Shown here: one piece after another, positions 18,809 through 27,842 of the stretch | How the letters are laid out: the number at the start of each line of letters is the position of its first letter | Position numbering within the stretch: position 1 is the stretch's first letter | Source: Marinobacter salsuginis | GTDB lineage: Bacteria > Pseudomonadota > Gammaproteobacteria > Pseudomonadales > Oleiphilaceae | Assembly: GCF_009617755.1 (NCBI RefSeq) | Contig: NZ_BGZH01000001.1 | Span: 1,550,001 to 1,614,000, forward strand | Direction of reading: 5' to 3' | Length of the DNA stretch: 64,000 nucleotides | The notes under the pieces: model-generated | Database searches by the model: none | The model's input: the letters and a program-made list of their open reading frames with translations, nothing else | Told to the model about the DNA's origin: nothing | Position numbers and translations under genes: made by a program

Positions 18809-19495
18809 ATGAACCCTTACCTGATTGCCCCATCCATCCTGTCCGCCGATTTTGCCCGCCTTGGCGAGGAAGTCGACAACGTGCTGGCCGCTGGCGCGGA
18901 TGTTGTGCACTTCGATGTCATGGACAATCACTACGTGCCCAATCTCACCATTGGCCCCATGGTCTGCGAGGCCCTGCGCAAGCATGGCGTGACCGCCCCC
19001 ATCGATGTCCACCTGATGGTATCGCCGGTGGACGACCTGATCCGTATGTTTATCGACGCCGGCGCCAGTTACATTACCTTTCATCCGGAAGCGACCAACC
19101 ACATTGACCGGTCACTGCAACTGATCCGCGATGGTGGCTGCCAGGCCGGCCTGGTGTTCAACCCGGCCACGCCCCTGCATTACATGGATCATGTGATGGA
19201 CAAGCTGGACATGGTACTGCTGATGTCCGTGAACCCCGGTTTCGGCGGCCAGAAGTTTATACCGGGCACCCTCGACAAGCTCCGGGAAGCCCGCAAACGC
19301 ATCGATGCCAGCAACTACAACATCCGCCTGGAAATCGACGGCGGCGTGAAGACCGAGAACATTCGGGAAATCGCCGAGGCCGGTGCCGACACCTTCGTGG
19401 CCGGTTCCGCCATCTTCAATACGGACGACTACAAGGCCACCATCGACGCCATGCGCGAAGAGCTAGAGCAGGCCCGCAGGGTGATCAGCCAATGA
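18809..19495 (+). CDS. rpe: Ribulose-phosphate 3-epimerase
   Basis: Rpe interconverts ribulose 5-phosphate and xylulose 5-phosphate in the pentose phosphate pathway. The 228-residue TIM barrel shows [52 protein letters not shown] and EIDGGVK, with the metal-binding His and Asp residues in place. Its stop overlaps the gph start by four bases. The rpe-gph-trpE order is the arrangement known from Pseudomonas. Confidence 0.96.
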   Translation: MNPYLIAPSILSADFARLGEEVDNVLAAGADVVHFDVMDNHYVPNLTIGPMVCEALRKHGVTAPIDVHLMVSPVDDLIRMFIDAGASYITFHPEATNHIDRSLQLIRDGGCQAGLVFNPATPLHYMDHVMDKLDMVLLMSVNPGFGGQKFIPGTLDKLREARKRIDASNYNIRLEIDGGVKTENIREIAEAGADTFVAGSAIFNTDDYKATIDAMREELEQARRVISQ

Positions 19496-20181
19496 GCCTG
19501 GCGGGTTTGTTCAACGCCCGCTGGCCAGGGGTTGCCCTGTTCGATCTGGACGGCACCCTGGTGGACAGCGCGCCGGATCTTGCGGCAGCGATTGATCAGA
19601 TGCTCGAGCATCTTGGCCGCTCCCCCGCCGGGATTGACCGGGTGCGGAATTGGGTCGGCAACGGCGCCAGCGTTCTGGTCCGCCGGGCGCTGGCTGGCCA
19701 GGTGGACTGGGAACCGGCGCGGCCGAAAGACGACGCCCTGTTCAACGATGCCCTGGCAATCTTCTATCACGCCTATGGCACCATCAATGGCCGGCATTCG
19801 GTGGTCTATGCCGGCGTCGAGGCCTGTCTCACACATCTGAAAAACCAGGGCTGCCGGCTGGGCATTGTCACGAACAAGCCGGAACAGTTTGTGGCGCCGC
19901 TGCTTGAACAGATGGGGCTGGACCACTGGTTTGATCTGACCGTGGGTGGTGACACCCTGCCGGTCAAGAAACCAGACCCGACGCCCCTGCTTCATGCCAT
20001 GGAGACGCTGGGGGGTACCCGGGGAACCACGGTAATGGTGGGCGACTCCGGGGCGGATATTAACGCCGCACTGGCAGCGGGCATTCCCTGCGTGGCGGTC
20101 CGCTACGGCTACAATTATGGGCCAGCCGTAGATACCCTGGGCGCCGATGCGGTTGTTGATTCGCTGGCCGAGCTTTTGTAA
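19492..20181 (+). CDS. gph: Phosphoglycolate phosphatase (HAD superfamily)
   Basis: A 229-residue HAD phosphatase with [15 protein letters not shown] (nucleophile and acid aspartates), IVTNKP (motif II), KKPDPTPL (motif III) and [12 protein letters not shown] (motif IV). It removes phosphate from 2-phosphoglycolate, a product of oxidative DNA repair. It is translationally coupled to rpe through an ATGA overlap. The trp leader peptide begins 18 bases after its stop. Confidence 0.92.
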   Translation: MSLAGLFNARWPGVALFDLDGTLVDSAPDLAAAIDQMLEHLGRSPAGIDRVRNWVGNGASVLVRRALAGQVDWEPARPKDDALFNDALAIFYHAYGTINGRHSVVYAGVEACLTHLKNQGCRLGIVTNKPEQFVAPLLEQMGLDHWFDLTVGGDTLPVKKPDPTPLLHAMETLGGTRGTTVMVGDSGADINAALAAGIPCVAVRYGYNYGPAVDTLGADAVVDSLAELL

Positions 20182-20199
20182 TCTCATAAGGAACTTACA

Positions 20200-20310
20200 T
20201 TGAGCACTTCTTTACGGGAGATTCCTGCCGTGCAGGGACTGAATCTGACTGCAGCGCGAGGCATCCTGACAACCCGCGCAACACGATGGTGGCGATGGCG
20301 CACCGGCTGA
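20200..20310 (+). CDS. trpL: trp operon leader peptide (TrpL-type), Trp-rich
   Basis: A 36-codon frame starts at TTG (20200), with AAGGAA six bases upstream, and ends at TGA (20308-20310). It closes with TRWWRWRTG, with three tryptophan codons within four positions, right before trpE. Such a cluster of Trp codons in a short leader is the mark of transcription attenuation: ribosome stalling under Trp starvation lets transcription continue into trpE. Attenuation of trpE and trpGDC is reported for Pseudomonas putida. The TTG start and the absence of a clear T-run terminator are the weak points. Confidence 0.75.
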   Translation: MSTSLREIPAVQGLNLTAARGILTTRATRWWRWRTG

Positions 20311-20359
20311 GCAAGCCCGGCGGCCGACCGGCTCCTGCCCGTCGAGCCCGCAGCACCTG

Positions 20360-20379
20360 ATGGAAGCACTGGCTTCCGT
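20360..20379 (+). promoter_or_regulatory. Hairpin in the trp leader (candidate attenuator stem)
   Basis: ATGGAAGC and GCTTCCGT pair as an 8-bp stem (one G-U) around ACTG, 50 bases after the leader peptide stop and 34 before the trpE ATG. No T-run follows, so it is not a textbook Rho-independent terminator. It could be part of the alternative structures that read out leader translation; upstream 20312-20350 is also very GC-rich with several competing pairings. Confidence 0.4.
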
Positions 20380-20413
20380 CCACAATGCAGATCAGATTTC
20401 AGGAAACCGTACC

Positions 20414-21901
20414 ATGAAACCCGAGCAATTCTCCGAGCTCGCCAACGCCGGCTTTAACCGCATCCCTGTGTACCGCGAGGTGCTGGCCGACCTCGATACG
20501 CCTCTGAGCACCTACCTCAAGCTCGCCAGCGGGCCGTATTCCTATCTGTTCGAGTCCGTTCAGGGCGGCGAGAAATGGGGCCGTTATTCCATCATCGGCC
20601 TGCCCAGTCATGAAGTGCTAAAGGTTTTTGACCACCGGGTGGAGATCAGCCGCGGCGGCGAGATCGTCGAAACCGAAGAAGTCGAAGACCCTCTGGCGTT
20701 TGTCGAGGCCTACCAGGAGCGCTTCCACGCGCCCGACCTAGACGAACTACCCAGGTTCAACGGTGGCCTGGTGGGCTACTTCGGCTACGACACCGTGCGC
20801 TACATCGAAAAGCGCCTGCGCCAAAGTTGTCCACCGGACAAGATCGGCACGCCGGACATTCTGCTGATGGTGTCCAACGAGATCGTCGTGTTCGACAACC
20901 TGCGTGGCAAACTGCACCTGATTGTCCATGCTGACCCGGCCGTTGAGGGCGCCTTCGAGAAGGCACACAGCCGCATTGATGAGCTGGAGAAGCACCTGCA
21001 TCGGCAAACCGCCGACGCGCCGCGCACGCCTCTACACCTTCGCGGCAAAGCCGTGGACGAGAGCGACTTCATCTCCGGCTTTACCCAGGACAAATTCGAA
21101 GCGGCCGTGGACAAGATCAAGGGCTACGTGCTCGACGGCGATGTCATGCAGACGGTGATTTCCCAGCGCATGTCGATTCCCTTCGAAGCACCGCCGCTCA
21201 ACCTGTACCGCTCACTTCGGGTGCTGAACCCGTCACCGTACATGTACTTCCTGGATCTGGAGGACTTCCACATCGTTGGCTCCTCCCCGGAAATCCTGGC
21301 CCGTGTGGAGGACGAGGAAGTCACCGTTAGGCCCATTGCCGGCACCCGCAAGCGCGGCGCCACCGACGCCGAGGACAAGGCCCTGGAAGCGGAACTGCTG
21401 GCCGACCCGAAAGAGATTGCCGAGCACCTGATGCTGATCGACCTGGGCCGCAACGACGCCGGCCGGGTATCGGAAACTGGCACGGTCCGGCTCACCGATA
21501 AAATGATTGTCGAGCGTTACTCCCACGTGATGCACATTGTTTCGAACGTCACCGGCCGGCTGAAAGACAACACCAGCTGCCTGGACGTGCTTCGGGCCAC
21601 CCTGCCCGCCGGCACCCTCAGTGGCGCGCCCAAGATCCGGGCCATGGAAATCATCGATGAACTGGAGCCGGTCAAGCGTGGGGTCTACGGTGGCGCCGTG
21701 GGTTACCTGTCGTTCAACGGCAACATGGATACGGCCATTGCCATCCGTACCGCCGTAATCAAGGACAACACCCTGCACATCCAGGCCGGCGCCGGCGTAG
21801 TGGCCGATTCGGTACCCCGCCTCGAGTGGAAGGAAACCATGAACAAGGGCCGCGCCATTTTCCGGGCAGTGGCCATGACTTACAACGATTTCGACCACTG
21901 A
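20414..21901 (+). CDS. trpE: Anthranilate synthase component I
   Basis: TrpE forms anthranilate from chorismate with ammonia supplied by TrpG. The ATG at 20414 gives [20 protein letters not shown], the normal N-terminus, with AGGAAA as ribosome site; an upstream in-frame ATG (20360) lies inside the leader hairpin and is rejected. The 495-residue protein contains the [14 protein letters not shown] tryptophan-feedback region and the chorismate-binding core ([63 protein letters not shown]). It heads trpEGDC on the plus strand. Confidence 0.96.
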   Translation: MKPEQFSELANAGFNRIPVYREVLADLDTPLSTYLKLASGPYSYLFESVQGGEKWGRYSIIGLPSHEVLKVFDHRVEISRGGEIVETEEVEDPLAFVEAYQERFHAPDLDELPRFNGGLVGYFGYDTVRYIEKRLRQSCPPDKIGTPDILLMVSNEIVVFDNLRGKLHLIVHADPAVEGAFEKAHSRIDELEKHLHRQTADAPRTPLHLRGKAVDESDFISGFTQDKFEAAVDKIKGYVLDGDVMQTVISQRMSIPFEAPPLNLYRSLRVLNPSPYMYFLDLEDFHIVGSSPEILARVEDEEVTVRPIAGTRKRGATDAEDKALEAELLADPKEIAEHLMLIDLGRNDAGRVSETGTVRLTDKMIVERYSHVMHIVSNVTGRLKDNTSCLDVLRATLPAGTLSGAPKIRAMEIIDELEPVKRGVYGGAVGYLSFNGNMDTAIAIRTAVIKDNTLHIQAGAGVVADSVPRLEWKETMNKGRAIFRAVAMTYNDFDH

Positions 21902-21917
21902 GGCGGAGGAACGGATT

Positions 21918-22499
21918 ATGTTGCTGATGATCGATAACTACGATTCCTTCACCTACAACGTGGTGCAGTATCTGGCCGAGTTGGGCGCCGATGTGCAGGT
22001 GTACCGGAACGATGAAATTACCATAGAACAGATCGAGGAACTGAACCCGGAACGGCTGGTGATTTCCCCTGGCCCCTGTACTCCGAACGAGGCCGGCATC
22101 TCCATGGAGGCCATCCGGCATTTCGCCGGCAAGCTGCCGATCCTGGGCATTTGCCTGGGCCACCAGGCTATCGGCCAGGTCTACGGCGGTGACGTTATCC
22201 GGGCCGGCCGGGTCATGCACGGGAAGGTGTCCCCGGTCTTCCACAAGGACACCGGCGTATTTCGGGGCTTGAGCAACCCGCTGCAGGCCACCCGCTACCA
22301 CAGCCTGGTCATCGACAAGACCACCCTGCCGGACTGCCTGGAAGTGACCGCCTGGACCCGCAACGACGACGGCTCCATCGAGGAAATCATGGGGGTTCGC
22401 CACAAGACACTGCCGATTGAAGGGGTGCAGTTCCATCCGGAGTCTATTATGACGGAACAGGGGCACGAACTGCTGCGCAACTTTCTGAGATCACAATAA
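21918..22499 (+). CDS. trpG: Anthranilate synthase component II (glutamine amidotransferase)
   Basis: TrpG releases ammonia from glutamine for TrpE. The 193-residue class I amidotransferase has [16 protein letters not shown] at the N-terminus, the nucleophile loop [15 protein letters not shown] and the catalytic HPES near the end. It is 16 bases after trpE with a GGAGG-like ribosome site and 11 bases before trpD. It may also serve 4-amino-4-deoxychorismate synthase, as in other bacteria with a single such subunit. Confidence 0.95.
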   Translation: MLLMIDNYDSFTYNVVQYLAELGADVQVYRNDEITIEQIEELNPERLVISPGPCTPNEAGISMEAIRHFAGKLPILGICLGHQAIGQVYGGDVIRAGRVMHGKVSPVFHKDTGVFRGLSNPLQATRYHSLVIDKTTLPDCLEVTAWTRNDDGSIEEIMGVRHKTLPIEGVQFHPESIMTEQGHELLRNFLRSQ

Positions 22500-22510
22500 G
22501 AGGCCGACAC

Positions 22511-23539
22511 ATGGACATGAAAGAAGCTCTCAACCGCATTGCCTCCAACCTGGACCTGTCCCGGGAGGAAATGAAGGACGTGATGCGCATCGTCATGAAG
22601 GGCGAGGCCACCGACGCCCAGATTGGCGCGTTTCTCATGGGGTTGCGCCTGAAGAGCGAAACCATTGATGAAATCACTGGCGCCACCGAGGTGATGCGCG
22701 AGCTGGCCACCGGAGTAACGGTGAAGGCTGAGCCGCTGATCGATATCGTCGGCACCGGCGGCGACGGCGCCAACCTGTTCAACGTGTCTTCCGCCGCCTC
22801 GTTTGTGGTAGCCGCTGCCGGCGGCTTTGTGGCCAAGCATGGTAACCGGGCGGTCTCGTCCAAGAGCGGCAGTGCCGACTTGCTGGAGAAGCTGGGTATC
22901 AACCTGAGCATGAAACCGGAAGAGGTGGCCCGCTGTGTCGAGGAAATCGGTGTCGGCTTCATGTTCGCTCCGGCTCACCACGGCGCCATGAAACACGCCA
23001 TCGGCCCCCGCAAAGAGTTGGGTTGCCGGACCATTTTCAACATCCTGGGACCCATGACCAACCCGGCGGGCGTCAAGCGCCAACTGGTGGGCGTGTTCAA
23101 CCGGGAACTCTGCCGCCCCATGGCGGAGGTGCTGCATCGCCTTGGGGCCGAGCACATCATGGTGGTTTGCTCCAGAGACGGCCTGGATGAGATCAGCCTG
23201 GCCAGCGCCACCCACGTGGCGGAACTGAAAGACGGCAAGGTCACCGAATACGACATCACCCCGGAGGATCTTGGCATCAAGAGCCAGGCTCTGGTGGGCC
23301 TGACCGTGGACACCGCCGACGATTCCTTAAAGCTGATCAAGGCAGCTTTCGGTCGTGGCCACGATGAAATGGCCGAGAAAGCCCGGGACCTGATTGCCCT
23401 GAACGCCGGCGCAGCCATCTACGTCGCTGGCTTGGCCAAGACGCCGAAAGAAGGTGTCGATATGGCCCTGGACGCCATGGGCTCTGGCCTCGCTGCCGGC
23501 AAGATGTCGGAGCTGGCTGATTTTTCTCAGTGCTTTTGA
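22511..23539 (+). CDS. trpD: Anthranilate phosphoribosyltransferase
   Basis: TrpD joins anthranilate and PRPP to phosphoribosyl-anthranilate. In this 342-residue protein the PRPP-binding [17 protein letters not shown], the anthranilate-side [18 protein letters not shown] and the [14 protein letters not shown] segment are visible. It is the third gene of the trp operon. A 164-base gap with a long hairpin repeat separates it from trpC, much wider than the other gaps of the operon. Confidence 0.96.
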   Translation: MDMKEALNRIASNLDLSREEMKDVMRIVMKGEATDAQIGAFLMGLRLKSETIDEITGATEVMRELATGVTVKAEPLIDIVGTGGDGANLFNVSSAASFVVAAAGGFVAKHGNRAVSSKSGSADLLEKLGINLSMKPEEVARCVEEIGVGFMFAPAHHGAMKHAIGPRKELGCRTIFNILGPMTNPAGVKRQLVGVFNRELCRPMAEVLHRLGAEHIMVVCSRDGLDEISLASATHVAELKDGKVTEYDITPEDLGIKSQALVGLTVDTADDSLKLIKAAFGRGHDEMAEKARDLIALNAGAAIYVAGLAKTPKEGVDMALDAMGSGLAAGKMSELADFSQCF

Positions 23540-23567
23540 TCCTGGTCTGCTGACTTCGCAGCCGGAC

Positions 23568-23679
23568 GAGCCGGAGCGGAGGGAGCTTCCAAAACACGCC
23601 CGTGAATACGTCCATGTAGGGCTTGGCTGCAGCCATCCATGGCTGCAGACAGTTTTGGAAGCTCCCTCCGCTCCGACTC
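23568..23679 (+). repeat. Structured intergenic repeat, copy 2, inside the trp operon
   Basis: The arms 23573-23595 and 23652-23674 are perfect 23-base inverted repeats, extended outward by further pairs with one mismatch. The interior carries ACGTCCATGT (23608-23617), GCTTGGC and the inner palindrome 23627-23648 (CTGCAGCCAT, CC, ATGGCTGCAG). The interior matches copy 1 at 6287-6400 read on the minus strand, whereas the arm bases differ but still pair. It lies between trpD and trpC and would fold into a large hairpin in the trp mRNA. Confidence 0.85.
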
Positions 23680-23703
23680 TCGCTAACTTTGTACAGGCCC
23701 GTT

Positions 23704-24516
23704 ATGACTGAACGACATTTGGACAAGACTCCCACCATTCTTCGCAAGATCGTTGACCGTAAGTGGGAAGAAATTGACGAGCGGAAACCAAAAGTTTCGC
23801 TTGCTGACCTTAAGGCCATGGCTGGGGATCAACCGGCAGCCAGAGGTTTTGCCAACGCTTTGCGCAGCCGGATTGAACAGCAGACTCCCGCTGTTATCGC
23901 CGAGATCAAGAAAGCCTCACCAAGCAAAGGTATTTTGCGGGATCCGTTCGAGCCGGCAGTGATCGCCGAGAGCTATGAAAACGGCGGAGCGGCCTGCCTG
24001 TCCGTGCTCACCGATCACGACTTCTTCCAAGGGCATGAGGATTATCTGGTTGCCGCCCGCAATGCCTGCAGTCTGCCGGTAATCCGCAAGGATTTCATGG
24101 TGGCGCCCTACCAGGTCTACGAAAGCCGGGCCATAGGCGCCGACTGCATCCTCCTGATTGCAGCCTGCCTGACCAAAGACCAGATGCAGGAGTTAGAAGG
24201 CATTGCCCATGAGATTGGCCTGGATGTGTTAGTCGAAGTGCATGATGGTGAGGAACTGGATGATGCGTTGACGCTGACGACGCCTCTGGTGGGCATCAAC
24301 AACCGCAATCTGCACACCTTCGAAGTGTCACTGGACACCACCTTTGACCTGCACGAGCGGATTTCAGAGGATCGACTGACCATCACCGAGAGCGGCATCA
24401 TGACACGCAGCGATGTTGAGGCCATGACCGGCCGTGGCATCTTCGGATTCCTGGTGGGTGAGTCGTTCATGCGGGCGCCGGAGCCCGGGGAAAAACTCAG
24501 GGAACTGTTTTACTGA
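23704..24516 (+). CDS. trpC: Indole-3-glycerol phosphate synthase
   Basis: TrpC closes the indole ring from carboxyphenylamino-deoxyribulose phosphate. The ATG at 23704 gives [20 protein letters not shown], the usual start; the frame is open upstream only because it reads through the repeat. The 270-residue barrel has [16 protein letters not shown] (catalytic Glu and Lys), [46 protein letters not shown] and [10 protein letters not shown]. No trpF domain is fused. The ribosome site is weak (ACAGG). Confidence 0.95.
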   Translation: MTERHLDKTPTILRKIVDRKWEEIDERKPKVSLADLKAMAGDQPAARGFANALRSRIEQQTPAVIAEIKKASPSKGILRDPFEPAVIAESYENGGAACLSVLTDHDFFQGHEDYLVAARNACSLPVIRKDFMVAPYQVYESRAIGADCILLIAACLTKDQMQELEGIAHEIGLDVLVEVHDGEELDDALTLTTPLVGINNRNLHTFEVSLDTTFDLHERISEDRLTITESGIMTRSDVEAMTGRGIFGFLVGESFMRAPEPGEKLRELFY

Positions 24517-24543
24517 TTCTGGGCGACAACAGGCAGATGTTTC

Positions 24544-25911
24544 ATGGATGATGTCAGCAGCAGGGAATCCGATAACCCTATTCTGATCGGCCCCTATTGG
24601 CCGGTGTTTTTCCGGTATGCCCTGCCCTCGGTGGCCGGGCTGCTGGCACTGACCACGGCCAATATTGTCGATGGCATCTTCATCGGCAATTTCGCCGGAG
24701 CGGATGCCTTGGCGGCCCTGAACCTGCTCATTCCCTGGTTTACCTTCCTCTTCGGCATTGCCCTGGCGCTGGCCATTGGCGGCACCGTGCGCGCCGGCCG
24801 GTATCTGGGTGAAGGCCGGCCCGACGCTGCGTCGTCGATGTTCAGCAAATGCCTGCTGGCCACCCTGGCCCTGTCGCTGATCGGGGCCGTGGCCGGGTTG
24901 CTGTTCCATGAGGCCATCTACCGCCTGCTGGGTGCTTCTCCCGACCTCTATTCACTGATGTCCGAGTATTTCCTGGTCATCATCTGGGTGCTGGTGCCCC
25001 AGCTTGTGACCATGGTGCTGTATTACTTTGTGCGGGTGGACGGCTTCCCAGGGTTGGCGACCACGGCACTGGTGGTCGGGGCCGGTGCGAACATCCTGCT
25101 GGATGCCCTGCTGGTGGGTTATCTCGATTACGGGCTTCGCGGTGCTGCCGTGGCCACGGGCCTGGCGCAGATACTCCAGTTCGCTGTTCTGGCCCGCTAT
25201 TTCCGCAAGGCCAGTCGCAAACTGGTGTTCGGGCTTCGCCAGACCAACTGGCGTGAAGTCCCGAGGGCCTTTGGCAATGGCGTCTCGGAGTGGATCAACG
25301 AGCTCTCGGTGGGCCTGGTGATGCTCCTGATCAACTGGCTGCTCATGACCACTCAGGGTGTGGCCGGAGTCGCTGCGTTCACCGTCGTGAACTATCTGAT
25401 TTTCCTGAGCCTGATGATGTTCTACGGCATCTCCGATGCCATGCACGTACTGATCAGCCACAACCTGGGTGCCGGCAATGCCGGGCGGATCCGCGGCTTC
25501 ATGGAGCGCGGTGCTACCGTCATCCTCGGTCTTGCGATCAGCCTGGTGCTAATTGCCTGGCTGTTCGGCAACCAGGTGGTCCGGCTGTTCCTGGATACCA
25601 CTGCCGACCCGGCCACGGCCCGGCTGGCCGACCAGTTTCTCGGCATTCTCTGGCCACTGTTCCTGGTCAACGGCATGAATGTACTGCTGTCGGTCTACCT
25701 GACCGCCATGCACAAGGCCCTGCCCTCGGCGATGGTCGCCTTTTCCCGGAGCCTGGTGCTCCCGGCGCTGTTGCTGGTGGCCATTGCCCATTTCGCACCG
25801 GACTGGCCTCTGCTGCTGGCGCTGCCCCTGGCGGAATGGCTCACCTTCGGCCTGGCCATGACACTGTTCCTGCGTTTTCGTCCGCATCGCGTGGTGGCCG
25901 CCAGCGCCTGA
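24544..25911 (+). CDS. MATE-family multidrug/metabolite exporter
   Basis: A 455-residue inner-membrane protein with about 12 hydrophobic helices in two homologous halves. Typical MATE motifs are visible: PSVAGLLALTTANIVDGIFIG in helix 1 and GNGVSEWINELSVG at the start of the second half. Such proteins export organic molecules in exchange for H+ or Na+. It begins 27 bases after trpC and ends 80 bases before asbA, so it may be co-transcribed with trp. The Fur-type promoter for the siderophore operon lies downstream of it. The substrate is not known; export of petrobactin is one possibility suggested by position only. Confidence 0.88.
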   Translation: MDDVSSRESDNPILIGPYWPVFFRYALPSVAGLLALTTANIVDGIFIGNFAGADALAALNLLIPWFTFLFGIALALAIGGTVRAGRYLGEGRPDAASSMFSKCLLATLALSLIGAVAGLLFHEAIYRLLGASPDLYSLMSEYFLVIIWVLVPQLVTMVLYYFVRVDGFPGLATTALVVGAGANILLDALLVGYLDYGLRGAAVATGLAQILQFAVLARYFRKASRKLVFGLRQTNWREVPRAFGNGVSEWINELSVGLVMLLINWLLMTTQGVAGVAAFTVVNYLIFLSLMMFYGISDAMHVLISHNLGAGNAGRIRGFMERGATVILGLAISLVLIAWLFGNQVVRLFLDTTADPATARLADQFLGILWPLFLVNGMNVLLSVYLTAMHKALPSAMVAFSRSLVLPALLLVAIAHFAPDWPLLLALPLAEWLTFGLAMTLFLRFRPHRVVAASA

Positions 25912-25939
25912 ATGTAAAAAATGTAAAACCGTTTCACAT
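25911..25939 (+). promoter_or_regulatory. Tandem AATGTAAAA repeat and dyad in the asbA promoter (candidate regulator site)
   Basis: AATGTAAAA occurs twice head to tail (25911-25919 and 25920-25928). The second copy forms an imperfect dyad AAATGTAAAA-N4-TTCACAT (25919-25939) whose right arm contains the -35 element. The same dyad is found at 38492-38512 in front of the receptor gene, in the same orientation to its promoter. OmpR-family regulators bind direct repeats in this position, so the response regulator at 39866 is a candidate ligand; that is inference. Confidence 0.55.
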
Positions 25940-25961
25940 GCATTCGATTCTCATTTAGATT
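25933..25961 (+). promoter_or_regulatory. Sigma-70 promoter of the asb operon with Fur-box-like site
   Basis: TTCACA (25933-25938; 5 of 6 to the -35 consensus) and TAGATT (25956-25961; 4 of 6 to the -10) are 17 bases apart. Between them lies GCATTCGATTCTCATTTAG (25940-25958), whose ATTCTCATT half matches the Fur half site well and whose other half is weak. Fur bound here would block RNA polymerase when iron is plentiful. The ATG of asbA is 31 bases after the -10. Confidence 0.65.
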
Positions 25962-25991
25962 CTCTCCAAAGATCGGATTTGGAGAGAAGAC

Positions 25992-27842
25992 ATGGGACCG
26001 TCTGCCCGGGCCATTGCCGAACACGCCAGTTTTCAGGCCTTCCTGCACTGTTATCTGCACGAAGTGGATTCCGGGCAGTGGCAGGCGGAACGCGTCCGAA
26101 CCGGTGACGTAGCCGGGCGCTTCGTCGGACCCTGGGTCTGTGAGCTTGACCTCGGAAGCCAGAGCTCGCGGCTGGCCGTTGATGTGCTGTACCGGTCCGC
26201 CGTGGGCCGGCATCGGTACGGCCGGGTCCGGCAGTGGCTGGCGGCGCGTCACTGCTGGTCCGATATCGAACCCTTCCAGGCACTTTGCCTGATGGTGCGG
26301 GAACTCTATTCACGCTCTGTCGGTATGGTGCCCGAGCTTCGGAAACTGCGGGAACTGGAGTTTCTGCACCGTCTGACCGACAGCTACGGTGTCATGACCC
26401 GTTGCGTGGAACATCGACGGGCCGACCCGGCACTCAGCGACAACCGGTTTATCGCCTCGGAACAGTCACTGCTGTTTGGCCATGCCACCCACCCCACGCC
26501 GAAGAGCCGCCAGGGCATGTCGGCCTGGCAGCAGGAAGCCTATGCGCCAGAACTGGCCGGGCGTTTCCGGCTTCACTATTTCCTGGTCCGCAGCGACGGC
26601 GTGGACGAGGACTCTGACGGCCCGCTTGCCGCCCACGCCATGGCAGAAACCCTGCTCAGCGATGGGCACGGTTCGCTGAACCTGCCACCAGACCATTACC
26701 TGGTTCCCGCTCACCCGCTGCAGGCGCAATACCTTCAAACCCAGCCGGCGGTCATGGCAGCGATCGCCCAGGGGTTAATCCAGCCCCTGGGTGCACTGGG
26801 GCCGGCGTTCTCCGCAACGTCCTCGGTCCGCACTCTCTACAGCGAACAGTCAGAATGGATGCTGAAATTCTCGATTCCGGTGAAAGTCACCAATTCGCTG
26901 CGGGTGAGCAAACGCCACGAGTTGAAAGCCGGCGTGGCTATGAGCCGGCTGATCCGCAGAACCGGCTTTGCCGACAGCGAATCAAGGTTTCGGATCATCG
27001 AAGACCCGGCGTACCTGACCGTGAACCTGCCAGGACAGCGTGAGAGCGGCTTCGAGATGATTTTCCGGAACAACCCGTTCCCCCCGAGCCAGGATGGCGG
27101 CATTGTCAGCCTGGCGGCGTTGACCCAGGATCCGCTGCCCGGCCGTCACTCCCGGCTTCTCGGGCTGATCGAGGGCATGGCCCTGAACGAGAACCGCAGC
27201 CTCTCCGCGGTGGCCCGGGACTGGTTCCAGCAGTACCTCACCTGCGCGGTGGCCCCGGCCCTGAGACTGTATGACGACCACGGCATCGCCCTGGAGGCCC
27301 ATCAACAAAACAGCCTTCTGGATATCAGCGCAGGCTACCCCCGGCGCTGTTTTTACCGGGACAACCAGGGGTACTACCTGTCGGAATGCCGGCGGGAGGA
27401 ACTGCTATCTCTGTGCCCGGATCTGCGGGAGACCCCGGAGCTGTTTTACCGGGATGCCATGATCCGGGATCGCTTCTGTTACTACCTTGTCGTGAACCAG
27501 CTGTTTTCGGTCGTTGCGCGGCTCGGCGTTGACGGCGCGCTCCCGGAGGCCCAACTGCTTCGGCAGCTCCGTAACTTCCTACGCTCGCTGCGAGCCACGC
27601 TCAGCGGACCGGCCCTGGCCCTGGTCAGCATGGTGCTGGAGGACAGCCGTCTGCCTTACAAGGGCAATCTTCTGACCCGTGTGCACGATGTTGATGAGCT
27701 CAATGCCGACCTTGAAATGGCGGTTTACACCAGCATCGCCAATCCGCTCTACCGGCTGGACCAGACGGAACAGTTGCCCAATCTAGCGAGCGCAATGACG
27801 GAAGCGGGCACCATGGCCGAGGTGGGACATGGTGTCGCCTGA
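25992..27842 (+). CDS. asbA: Petrobactin synthetase AsbA (NIS siderophore synthetase, IucA/IucC family)
   Basis: A 616-residue NRPS-independent siderophore synthetase. It activates a carboxylate of citrate as the adenylate and condenses it with an amine; in Bacillus anthracis AsbA couples citrate to spermidine. Family motifs include VPAHPLQAQYL, SATSSVRT, the KFSIPVKVTNSLR nucleotide-binding stretch and EAHQQNSLLD. The start has GGAGAG six bases upstream. It is the first of six tightly coupled genes in the asbA-F order, and the set as a whole makes the assignment much stronger than this protein alone. Confidence 0.88.
   Translation: MGPSARAIAEHASFQAFLHCYLHEVDSGQWQAERVRTGDVAGRFVGPWVCELDLGSQSSRLAVDVLYRSAVGRHRYGRVRQWLAARHCWSDIEPFQALCLMVRELYSRSVGMVPELRKLRELEFLHRLTDSYGVMTRCVEHRRADPALSDNRFIASEQSLLFGHATHPTPKSRQGMSAWQQEAYAPELAGRFRLHYFLVRSDGVDEDSDGPLAAHAMAETLLSDGHGSLNLPPDHYLVPAHPLQAQYLQTQPAVMAAIAQGLIQPLGALGPAFSATSSVRTLYSEQSEWMLKFSIPVKVTNSLRVSKRHELKAGVAMSRLIRRTGFADSESRFRIIEDPAYLTVNLPGQRESGFEMIFRNNPFPPSQDGGIVSLAALTQDPLPGRHSRLLGLIEGMALNENRSLSAVARDWFQQYLTCAVAPALRLYDDHGIALEAHQQNSLLDISAGYPRRCFYRDNQGYYLSECRREELLSLCPDLRETPELFYRDAMIRDRFCYYLVVNQLFSVVARLGVDGALPEAQLLRQLRNFLRSLRATLSGPALALVSMVLEDSRLPYKGNLLTRVHDVDELNADLEMAVYTSIANPLYRLDQTEQLPNLASAMTEAGTMAEVGHGVA

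Noticed and set aside
18692..19102. Extension of the DUF3530-like reading frame by about 137 codons on the minus strand
   Set aside because: It runs antisense through the promoter and first 290 bases of rpe. The GTG at 18691 gives a signal peptide and has a ribosome site, and the extension has no exported-protein features.
20311..20413. Classical Rho-independent attenuator in the trp leader
   Set aside because: Stems can be drawn, but no T-run follows any of them, so I list only a candidate hairpin and no terminator.
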